Origin: Fremontodendron californicum
Lineage: Eukaryota; Streptophyta; Magnoliopsida; Malvales; Malvaceae
Length of the DNA stretch: 64,000 bases
NCBI GenBank assembly: GCA_030761205.1
Contig: JAULJL010000004.1
Coordinates: 38,102,172 to 38,166,171 of the forward strand
Direction of reading: 5' to 3'
Below are positions 10,784 to 19,715 of the stretch, piece after piece. Position numbers and translations under genes: made by a program. Under the pieces are notes generated by a model. The model was given only the letters and a program-made list of their open reading frames with translations. It was not told where the DNA came from and made no database searches. Positions within the stretch are counted from its first letter, which is position 1; the number at the start of each line of letters is the position of its first letter.

Positions 10784-11808
10784 TGTAGATACTCGTTTTT
10801 GGTCAATAACATTTTATGCAGGAACAAATCTTATATGCAGCGGGCTTTAGTAATAGTCTCCCTGTCAGCAGCGCTCTTGGCACGTCGCTTGGCACGTCTC
10901 TTGGCACGTCGCTTGGCACGTCACTTGGCACGTCGCTTGGCACGTCGCTTGGCACGTCGCTTGGCACGTCTCTTGGCACGTCGCTTGGCATGTCGCTTGG
11001 CACGTCGCTTGGCACGTCTCTTGGCACGTCGCTTGGCACGTCACTTGGCACGTCGCTTGACACGTCGATTGGCACGTCGATTGGCACGTCTCTTGGCACG
11101 TCACTTGGCACGTTGCTTCCTGGCACGTCGCTTCTTGGCAGCAGGACTTCCTGCAGTAATACACAACTACATGAAGACTGTGGAGCTAACCCGGGAAGGT
11201 TGGCAGGATTCTTGAGTTTGCTCCACTCTTGGGATGTCTTCGAGAGCATGGCCTGGAGGCTCAGATATGGAGATTGTTAAGAAGTTCGCTTCTTAACCTT
11301 TCCCTGGAACACAAGTGCTTCCCTATCCCGCTGAACGGACAGTGCATTCTCAAGCGTGCTGTCAGTAGCCTTCCTTCACTACATGTGACTGAAACACTTC
11401 TCCTGATGTAACCTCTCATAACTAGCACTTCTCCATTATCATATATAACCTCTCCACCACCCATGATTGAGATCATGTTTATATAAAATAACTTCCCACT
11501 CTCTTAGTAACTTCTCCTTGTAACCTCTTTGGAGAGGTTATAAATAGAAGTTCAAATACTTCATTTTGGATCTTTTGGCCATTTGACAAACTTTCTGACG
11601 TTAAGAATTCTGTGCAACATTTTCTCTGTAATTTCTACAACCACCATACTTTTCACCATCCTCAGCCACTTACAGCCTTCATCACCACCACCTGCCACCG
11701 CACTTGTTCTCCAGGGTCTGCTCCAATCTTCCTCTCCGCCATCTCCCTACGACATCTCGTTTTACTGGTTTGCAACGTTCCCTCACCCGATCAAAAACAC
11801 CCTCTACA
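10784..11808 (+). repeat. 3' LTR (1025 bp)
   Basis: Aligns end to end with the 5' LTR. It is 72 bp longer, and all of that is accounted for by six extra 12-bp units. About a dozen substitutions separate the copies outside the array. It is followed directly by the CTTAT target duplication at 11809-11813. Confidence 0.92.
10876..11115 (+). repeat. 12-bp tandem array in the 3' LTR, 20 units
   Basis: Twenty units of CTTGGCACGTCG-type sequence, against 14 in the 5' LTR. The flanks of the two arrays match (cagcagcgct on the left, cttcctggcacg on the right). The arrays therefore diverged in copy number after insertion. Confidence 0.95.
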
Positions 11809-11813
11809 CTTAT

Positions 11814-13376
11814 TATCAAGTTTTGGATGTTGATTGGCAACTGGCAAGTAAATTATAAGCGGAGGCTACTGCTGCTGCCTGGCCCCTGGCAAAACACTTG
11901 CTAGTTCTACTTTTAAGCAAGCTCTATTTGATCGAAAGAGTTTCATAAGCGAGAATTAATATATCTACGAATTTATATCCATTTCCATCCTAATATATAT
12001 GTATGTATATTGAACTTTACAAATACCCTTAACTCCTATTATTCTACGATGAATTTTTGTCTTTTTTTTTTTTGGAAAAAAAAATCTCCAAACTCAAATC
12101 TTTGGATAATAGATACATGCATTTATCGTTGAGCGGATGTACTTGAAATCAAACTTTAAAGGCACAAATTTTATCCAAATTCTATATATCTTTTCTAAAA
12201 TATCTGTCTGACATCTCTATCCGACACATATTCAGACATGAGTATGGAGTATGATCCTCTAAATAAATGAAAAAACTTAAAAATTTTGAGTATACCCGTA
12301 TCGGACACATTCGTATCTGACACTTTCTTCCGAGTACGAGTAACATAGATCATAATATGTAGTTACTGATCATGCCATCCGATAAATATTCGATCATCCA
12401 ATTTCTGTCCTAATAATGATCGTCTGTCCTAAGGTCACGGCGGCACGGCCCTCCTTAATCAGGCAAAGCGAATCATGATGAATCATCACATTCTGTATAT
12501 ATGTATAAACATAAAACAAATATATCATCATCAAAATATATATCTAAAATTTATCTACTTCCAAACAATCTTCATGCATACATAGGAGTGATTCACAACA
12601 CTCTACGTAGCATGTCTTTTGATCATTAAAAAGTTTATATGAGAAGATTAATCCGAGTGATCCTCAAAATCATTCAAATTTTGTCTGTTCTAAGCCCTGA
12701 CAGTGAAACCTTTCCATCGAGTGGTGCTAAGCCTTGACAATTCACTTTTTTATCAAAGGTATCTTCAAGTTGAAAACTATGTTATTAAGACTTTTCATTT
12801 TTTTTTTAATTTAAAATATTCGTATTTGACACCTGTATCCAACATATATTCAGATAAACTAAAGCACTATTCAAGAAAAATTATCAATTACTAGTATATG
12901 ATTCTATGCTCAGCCTCTTTTTGTCTTTGTTTTCATCTCTTATACTAAATGTGAAAGATAAATTTTCTTCCTTTTCCCTAATTTATTATAGCATTAAATC
13001 AATAAAACTTTTGATCTAAGTTTATTTATGTGCATATGCGATCAATACATACATCATACGTGTATATATATATATACACGTATATAGCAGGTATACTATA
13101 CAGTATACACACTCAGAATAGGAACAAGGGGCAATATCAGACAAAAAAGCAAAACATTTGTGTGACCAAAAGGGTATTAGAAAACAGATTGTCTTGGATC
13201 TGCAGATTCATATATATGTAATGTAATCATTGTTTTCTCATGTGGCTTGAATATTGAAAACATAAACACACTTATTACTATATTTTTATACTATTTCTGG
13301 ATTGTTGGTCCAATGGTACCTTTTTCCATTTTTCTTCGCCTTTTGCAGACAAAGCAAAACTTGTAATAGGTTACTA
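11814..13376. other. Intergenic region with MITE relics and a 28-bp palindrome
   Basis: No gene is recognised. About 12182-12346 is a decayed copy of the hAT MITE seen intact at 37114-37282; it shares CCGACACATATTCAGACATG and ends CGAGTAACATAG. A shorter relic lies near 12815-12865. A perfect 28-bp palindrome centred on ATATATATAT spans 13056-13083. Other ORFs here are short and show no conserved motif. Confidence 0.5.
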
Positions 13377-13982
13377 TTGTTCTGGGGTGAAGACTAGCAT
13401 GAGAACTTTTAAAATGGGAACCATGAGAACCAAATTGATTTTAGCTGTTAGATGCAATTGGTGATGTTTCAACCGTTGGTGCTTCTATGTCATCCAATTT
13501 TGAAATACCGGCAACTTAGGTTAGCAGGTAACTGATGGGAAAAAAAAAGTTTGCAGGTAAATACAGGGTCAATTCTTGGTAGAGGTGAGGGTGTTTTTAT
13601 TTTGATGCAAGACTAGAAAATAGAGAAAAAGTGAGCAGAAAACTATCTAATGGATGCAAGTAATTGGGAATGGAGAAGAAATTTTCTCACAACTGCATCA
13701 GTTTATAGGCGAAGGAAGAACAATCAAAGGGAAAAGAGGAAAAAAGAGCATTGTGGTAGAAGAGGTAAAATCCAAATTTTCAATTTTATTTTTTATTTGA
13801 GTTGTATATTGTGGTTTGTTCACTTCACAACTGCATCAGTTTTTTTTGTTATATTGGGGTTTATATAGTGTTACCGTCGAAAAAACCCTAAGAATAGGGT
13901 TTATATTGTGGTAGAAGAACCCTAGGATTAAATCTAGAGTTTGGGTTTTTCTTTTTTTTTTTCCCAAAATTTGATTGGGGTT

Positions 13983-14344
13983 TATCTTTCATCTGTCTTG
14001 ATTCAAGAGCTTTTCCTTACTTGGGATCATGATGATTTGTCTCAGCGTGCTAAGGTGAGTTTGGATAAAATATAGTTAACTGTTTCAAAAAATCATGCTC
14101 ATATATGTATATATTTTGTGTGTCTCTCTTGATGTTGAAGTTTATATTATTCTGTTACGGATGTATTCCATGCTTAAGATATGTAGCATATTTTATTGCT
14201 TTAAAAATAACATTTGCTTTTTGCTGTGATTAGGCAGCTAGAATTTTGGTAGTTCTTTTATGTAAGCATGAGTTTGATGCTCGGTATCAAAAACCTGAAG
14301 ACAAGCTGTATATTGCTCAACTATATTTTCCGCTCATTGGCCAG
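13983..14344 (+). pseudogene. SPK1: SPIKE1 (DOCK-family GEF) gene fragment, left arm
   Basis: Two exon pieces with the intervening intron. The first, 13983-14054, ends LFLTWDHDDLSQRAK followed by a GTGAG donor. The second, 14234-14344 (37 codons), begins AARILVVLLCKHEFDARY and ends LYFPLIGQ before a GTAAA donor, after a TTAG acceptor. These residues match plant SPIKE1, the DOCK-type guanine nucleotide exchange factor for ROP GTPases. Only this internal part of a roughly 1800-residue protein is present. The retained intron shows capture from genomic DNA and not from mRNA. The 5' edge at about 13983 lies inside an exon and is probably the capture breakpoint. Confidence 0.85.
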
Positions 14345-14510
14345 GTAAATTGTACTTTAGAAATCTTATCGCCTGATGATGATGATGATTTATCTCTTTG
14401 GCAATTTCGTATTTTTTATCGATCAATTTGGGGTGACTGAAAGATGTTTGGAAGCTTGATTTTTATATCTTGAAAAATCAAGGTTTGTGGTTCCTGTTTT
14501 TTTTGGGTTC

Positions 14511-14736
14511 CAGTCCACAATTCACGGTTTTGTTATAAAAAATGGGGTTGAAGAGAATGTTTTTGTGGGTACTTCTTTGATTTCCATTTATTCAACGAAT
14601 GATTTCTTAAATGAAGCGAAAAAAAATGTTTGATAACATTGGTTTCAAGGATGTTCAGTGTTTGAATTATATGATTTTCGAGTATATGAAGGCTGGATCC
14701 ATGGAGAAAGCTTTTCGAGTTTTTGTTGATATGTTA
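14511..14736 (+). pseudogene. PPR protein gene fragment, left arm, frameshifted
   Basis: Reads IHGFVIKNGVEENVFVGTSL and ISIYSTNDFLNEA in one frame. A one-base shift in an A run near 14620 follows, and then FKDVQCLNYMIFEYMKAG and EKAFRVFVDML in the next frame. Spacing and residues are those of plant pentatricopeptide repeats (VxxSLIxxY, MxxEAFRVFxxM). It ends abruptly where the right arm continues into the following repeat, so it is an internally deleted, frameshifted fragment. Confidence 0.75.
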
Positions 14737-15611
14737 TGCTGTGATTACTATGTATTGGACTGAAGTTTTAAAAATCAATATGCTTTTCACTTTGTCCCAA
14801 AAGAAAACTGAAAACCTTGAAGTAGCTACCAAAGTTATGATGAATTTTTTGTGAATGAAATACGATGGCCTGCCTTGCTTATTAAACTGAAGAAGAGGGT
14901 TAAATTTTAAGATAATGACATGGAGTTTTGAAGCAAAACTAACGATGCAGGTTGACTCATAAGGTTCTCTTTTGGTGTTTCTAGTTATACATACAAAGCA
15001 TAATTGTTTAATGTGTTAATTAATGGTCTTTCTGCTCAGCTCTCAGAAGTGCAACTCTTAACTGCTCATTCTAGCTGCACCATAGGAACTAAGGCATAAG
15101 ATATGCAGTTCTTCTCTCTTAAAATTAGAGAAGAAATAGGGCCATAGGGCCATCACCAGTCAGCTTCAAAGTGCTAATTAGTTGTCTTTATTGTCATATA
15201 TTCCTTGATAAAGAGTTGCTTCCATCTTTGGACATATTGGTTAACTGGGCAACCATCTATTAATAATGTATAACAAATTGCACAGTTTCAGGCAGATCAA
15301 GCTTATAACAGCTTTTGAAAATGACTCTGTATCTTTTCGGCATGTACTAAGATTCTGCACAATGTTGAACCCTTCTGCAAGCTTGATTTAGCGAAATCAC
15401 TCTAGTCTAATTGCATCAAGTTCTTTACCATGTGTCTGTCTATTTTATCTTGTTCTTTCCATAGTGAACCATAAATGTACCCAGATAACAAGGTGATTAT
15501 CTGATTTTCTTTTTTTAGTATAAGATGCACTCTGCAGTCACAGAATGTTGATCATTTATGTATATTAAAGAATGCATGTATTTCTTAGGTGGATTTCATG
15601 TGGTAGCTAAT

Positions 15612-15656
15612 GTCATGGATGGTTAAGATCCAAAAAAATAAAAAAAGAATGCATGT
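15612..15656. other. Loop of the palindrome
   Basis: 45 bp between the arms, including an A-rich stretch and a second copy of GAATGCATGTA from the arm end. That copy suggests the inversion joint formed by a template-switch-like event using this short repeat. Confidence 0.6.
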
Positions 15657-16512
15657 ATTAGCTACCACATGAAATCCATCTAAGAAATACATGCATTCTT
15701 TAATATACATAAATGATCAGCATTCTGTGACTACATAGTGCATCTTATACTAAAAAAAAAAAACAAATAATCACCTTGTTATCTGGGTACATTTATGGTT
15801 CACTATGGAAAGAACAAGATAAAATAGACAGACACATGGTAAAGAACTTGATGCAATTAGACTAGAGTGATTTCGCTAAATCAAGCTTGCAGAAGGGTTC
15901 AACATTGTGCAGAATCTTAGTACATGCCGAAAAGATACAAAGTCATTTTCAAAAGCTGTTATAAGCTTGATCTGCCTAAAACTGTGCAATTTGTTATACA
16001 TTATTAATAGATGGTTGCCCAATTAACCAATATGTCCAAAGATGGAAGCAACTCTTTATCAAGGAATATATGACAATAAAGACAACTAATTAGCACTTTG
16101 AAGCTATTTTCTACTACTCCCATGGTCATAACAACTCCCCTGGAAGCCCTCATTCAGCTGACTGGTGATGGCCCTATTTCTTCTCTAATTTTAAGAAGAA
16201 CTGCATATCTTATGCCTTAGTTCCTATGGTGCAGCTGGAATGAGCAGTTAAGAGTTGCACTTCTGAGAGCTGAGCAAAAAGACCATTAATTAACACATTA
16301 AACAATTATGCTTTGTTTCAAAACTCCATGTCATTATCTTAAAATTTAACCCTCTTCTTCAGTTTAATAAGCAAGGCAGGCCATCGTATTTCATTCACAA
16401 AAAATTCATCATAACTTTGGTAGCTACTTCAAGGTTTTCAGTTTTCTTTTGGGACAAAGTGAAAAGCATATTGATTTTTAAAACTTCAGTCCAATACAGA
16501 GTAATCACAGCA

Positions 16513-16683
16513 TTCCCAAGAGTGGTCACATTAACGACCCCATACTTAACAGCAAGTCGATGTAACTATCTCCCTTCCTCAATATCTACATTTTCATTAC
16601 ATGTACTTATTATATTAGTAAACGTATAATCAGTTGGCTTCAAACCAGAACTTAACATATCAACAAAAACTCGAAAAGCTTTC
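16513..16683 (-). pseudogene. PPR protein gene fragment, right arm
   Basis: On the minus strand it reads EKAFRVFVDMLSSGLKPTDY, then TFTNIISTCNENVDIEEGR, then TAG where a Gln is usual (GRQLH in the family), then LHRLAVKYGVVN. This is the continuation of the left-arm PPR fragment and restores one full repeat boundary. The in-frame stop shows it is a pseudogene. Confidence 0.75.
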
Positions 16684-16972
16684 TCATGCTTACATAAAAG
16701 AACTACCAAAATTCTAGCTGCCTAATCACAGCAAAAAAGCAAATGTTATTTTCAAAGCAATAAAATATGCTACATATCTTAAGCATGGAATACATCCGTA
16801 ACAGAATAATATAACTTCAACATCAAGAGAGACACACAAAATATATACATATATGAGCATGATTTTTTGAAACAGTTAACTATATTTTATCCAAACTCAC
16901 CTTAGCACGCTGAGACAAATCATCATGATCCCAAGTAAGGAAAAGCTCTTGAATCAAGACAGATGAAAGATA
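16684..16972 (-). pseudogene. SPK1: SPIKE1 gene fragment, right arm
   Basis: Minus-strand copy of the left-arm exons. The first exon piece is 16972-16901 (LFLTWDHDDLSQRAK), followed by the intron and the beginning of the second exon at 16721 (AARILVVLLCKHE). It then runs into PPR sequence at the 434-bp deletion junction near 16683. Together with the left arm it would pair as double-stranded RNA. Confidence 0.8.
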
Positions 16973-17047
16973 AACCCCAATCAAATTTTGGGAAAAAAAA
17001 AGAAAAACCAAACTCTAGATTTAATCCTAGGGTTCTTCTACCACAAT

Positions 17048-17232
17048 CAGGGATTTAAATTGCGATCGCGGACGCGTTTTCGGTTGCGTTGTATTTATTG
17101 CGGTTGCGGACGTAATGAATGTTACCGCGGTCAATTGCGGTAAATATCGGCCGCGAATATCGGCGGCGGAGGGAGCCGCAACCGCTAAATAGCGGCCGTA
17201 ACGTCGCGTTGCGGCCGCTATTTAAATCCCTG
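17048..17232. mobile_element. GC-rich hAT-type MITE with 8-bp target duplication
   Basis: A 185-bp insertion in the right arm with terminal inverted repeats CAGGGATTTAAATTGCG and CGCTATTTAAATCCCTG. It is flanked by a perfect 8-bp duplication ACCACAAT (17040-17047 and 17233-17240). The body is very rich in CpG and GCGG motifs, unlike the AT-rich surroundings. The matching place in the left arm, near 13905, is an empty site. It therefore inserted after the palindrome formed. Confidence 0.93.
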
Positions 17233-17778
17233 ACCACAATATAAACCCCAATCCTAGGGTTCTTCCGACGGTAACACTATATAAACCCCAATATAACAAC
17301 AACAACAAAATTGATGCAGTTGTGAAGTGAACAAACCATAATATACAACTCAAATAAGAAATAAAATTGAAAATTTGGATTTTACCTCTTCTACCACAAT
17401 GCTCTTTTTTCCTCTTTTCCCTTTGATTGTTCTTCCTTCGCCTATAAACTGATGCAGTTGTGAGAAAATTTCTTCTCCATTCCCAATTACTTGCATCCAT
17501 TAGATAGTTTTCTGCTCACTTTTTCTCTGTTTTCTTTTCTAGTCTTGCATCAAAATAGAAACACCCTCGCCTCTATCAAGAATTGACCCTGTATTTACCT
17601 GCAAACTTTTTTTTTCCCATCAGTTACCTGCTAACCTAAGTTGTCGGTATTTCAAAATTGGATGACATGAAAGCACCAATGGTTGAAACATCACCAATTG
17701 CATCTAACAGCTAAAATCAATTTGGTTCTCATGATTCTCATTTTAAAAGTTCTAATGTTAGTCTTCACCTTGTTCTGG

Positions 17779-18464
17779 GGCACATTTTTTTGTTTTCAAC
17801 CTTGATATTTGAGCCTCAAATGACAGATCAGAAACAGGATAAAAATGGAGAAATTAAGAGTGTGAATAAGTTATAATAAGAGATGGAGAAATTGGTTGGA
17901 TCAATTTGGCAAAAAAAGTGTGGGGACTCAAGGGGCAGCGCCAGCCAGCAGTGTCGCTAGCCTGCACAAGCATTTGATGGCTTTTTTCGTATCTGCAAAA
18001 TCCTCTACCTCTCATATTCCTTCCCAAATCTTCCAAAACTACTGCATTCATTGTGCAAATTATTCACCGCTATCTATGGCCTTTGCAGAATTTGTTTATG
18101 GGTTAATTTGTACATGTTGCATCATTTATCAAAGACTCCTTAAACCCTACCCCAAACAAAAACCCAAAAAAAAAGTAAAATGCTTAACATTCATGATCTG
18201 ATGATCATCTCCTCACTGCCACAATGAAATAAGCAAACTTAATACTATATATATATATATATATACAAATAAAGACAAAAAATGGTGGTGATCTTTGTTT
18301 TTGAATTGTGTACTTATCTTCTCTTTCACTGGTAATCTGCACTTCGCATAGCTCGATATCTCAGACACATATGCATATACTTTTTATTATTATTATTATT
18401 TTGTCTTTTCAGATGGAAGGTAGAAAAAAAAAATACAGTGCGGGTAGTCTTATATAGGTGCAAC
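17779..18464. other. Intergenic region, no gene recognised
   Basis: AT-rich DNA with an (AT)n run at about 18247-18264. An open frame at 17896-18201 has no family resemblance and no other sign of coding. Nothing else is supported. Confidence 0.4.
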
Positions 18465-18747
18465 TAGATCTGCTCATGGATCGGACCGGATCAGATTGTA
18501 GTCCGAAATTTTTTGAACTTCTTTGTCCAGGTCCAGCCTTAGGCGGGACGGAACCGACCCGCGAACTCGAATACACTGTTTACTATATATAAAAAATATT
18601 TTTTTATTTTTATAATTAAATTTTTTAAAAAATAATATTTTTTTTAATACGTGAACAGTGATCCGAGCCGATCCGGATCATAAAAATGCTCACCCAGACC
18701 TGATCCAATACCAGCCGGACGAACTACCCGATCCGTGAGCAAATCTA
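18465..18747. mobile_element. hAT-like MITE with TAGATCTGCTCA ends
   Basis: 283 bp with ends TAGATCTGCTCATGGATCGG and CCGATCCGTGAGCAAATCTA, flanked by GGTGCAAC and GGCGCAAC (8 bp, one mismatch). It has GGACCGGATC-rich termini and an AT-rich centre. It is the same family type as 43327-43622. Confidence 0.75.
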
Positions 18748-18755
18748 GGCGCAAC

Positions 18756-19715
18756 TCAATTTTCCAAGCTTTAAAGCTGAATAACCTATTAATTTTTAAG
18801 GGATTCTTTGACTAAAAACAGGATTTTAATTTATTTTTACATGTCTAGGAGAACTGCTAATTATTGTTGCAATAAGATTTATTTTCTGTATTAATTAGCT
18901 ATACAGCTCATCAGATACTTGGATATAGAAACTAAAACTTTTCATTTCACTTGATACCTGAGGGCAAATATATGGAGCTATGTTACTCGAATGAAAGAGC
19001 GAATGTTGAATATGGATATATGTTTCATTTTGACATGAATTTATATATATATATGTTATTTTTTTTTTTAAATTCATATATTTGAAAGATCGTATTTGTA
19101 TTCATGTCCAAATATGTATTAAAAATGAGTATCAGATATAAATATTTCAAAAAAAAAAAATGAAGAACCAAAATAACATATAAATGGGATATTGCATATC
19201 AATTAGTGTAGAACAGCTTGGAAGACAATTATGAGTTTTTGAGCAATAAAATTGAAGATAAATACTTGCATGTGCAAAAATGCTTTTATATAAAGAGCAA
19301 CATCTATCAGTTGATATATTTATCGTTTTTATTATATAGTAGTAATATACCTATATCAATACTATATATAAAAGTATCAACTCTAAAAGTACAAATAATG
19401 AAAGACATATGTACCTTTAATAATTTATTAAATTAACTATTTTATTTTTAATTATTATTTTTTTATTTAATTAATAAAATATTCATTTTTTTATTTTTTA
19501 AAACATTAAAATTCTTATTAAAGTAAACTTTACTGAATTGATAATTTTTTATTTAAATTAAAAATTCACTACTTTTTGTTTATCTATTTTTTTATTAATT
19601 TTTTTTTATGAGAACAACAATTCTAAATTTGTTGTTAAGAATAATAATAATAAGGTTTTGAAATAATATTATAAAAATATTTATTTGTTAAGAATCAAAA
19701 TCTTATTTATTTACA
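18756..19715. other. Intergenic AT-rich region
   Basis: No gene seen. A fragment starting GCTATGTTACTCGAATG near 18977 and GTCCAAATATGTATT near 19107 looks like a decayed copy of the CTATGTTGCTC hAT MITE. The rest is AT-rich with homopolymers. Confidence 0.4.

Larger units (their letters stand above)
4589..11808 (+). mobile_element. Complete non-autonomous LTR retrotransposon (Ty3/gypsy Tat/Ogre-like) carrying an antisense host-like gene
   Basis: A 7220-bp element bounded by direct LTRs (4589-5541 and 10784-11808) and a perfect 5-bp target duplication CTTAT (4584-4588 and 11809-11813). Both LTRs begin TGTAGATACTCG and end CCCTCTACA. A primer-binding-like site TGGAGACTCCACTGGGGA follows the 5' LTR, and a purine tract GCAGGGGGCAAAA precedes the 3' LTR. 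This PBS type, resembling tRNA-Arg, and an antisense ORF in front of the 3' LTR are features known from the Tat/Ogre/Grande group; the lineage is inferred. No protease, reverse transcriptase or integrase is visible; only a broken gag N-terminus remains, so the element must rely on enzymes supplied in trans. By hand I count about 12 substitutions between the LTRs outside the 12-bp array (about 1.5% of 785 bp), which indicates a fairly recent insertion. Confidence 0.9.
13386..15611 (+). repeat. Left arm of the palindrome (2226 bp)
   Basis: Matches the reverse complement of 15657-17769 with scattered differences and indels. Left-only sequence includes 14273-14706 (434 bp: the rest of a SPIKE1 exon, its intron and PPR sequence) and extra bases near 14950-14990. 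It lacks a 140-bp PPR segment present in the right arm and the MITE at 17048. Confidence 0.9.
13386..17769. mobile_element. 4.4-kb palindromic Mutator-like (Pack-MULE-type) fold-back carrying SPIKE1 and PPR gene fragments
   Basis: The left arm (13386-15611) is the inverted copy of the right arm (15657-17769), with a 45-bp loop. The ends are GGTGAAGACTAGC and GTTAGTCTTCACC. The unit is flanked by a perfect 9-bp direct repeat TTGTTCTGG (13377-13385 and 17770-17778), the target-duplication size of Mutator-like elements. Both arms carry two exons of SPIKE1 with the intron between them, and parts of a PPR gene. No transposase is present. Capture of genomic, intron-containing host gene pieces between long inverted repeats is the known Pack-MULE pattern; an arm length above 2 kb is unusual for it. 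A transcript across it would fold into a long hairpin. The superfamily assignment rests on the TSD length and the arms. Confidence 0.85.
15657..17769 (-). repeat. Right arm of the palindrome (2113 bp)
   Basis: Inverted copy of the left arm. Right-only sequence consists of the 140-bp PPR segment (16513-16652), about 50 bp near 16110-16160 and the MITE 17048-17232. It lacks the 434 bp corresponding to 14273-14706. Confidence 0.9.

Noticed and set aside
13650..13868. ORF starting MDASNWEWRRNF, present in both palindrome arms
   Set aside because: Its conservation is explained by the arms being copies of each other; the ORF is short and matches nothing I recognise. It may be leader or untranslated sequence.
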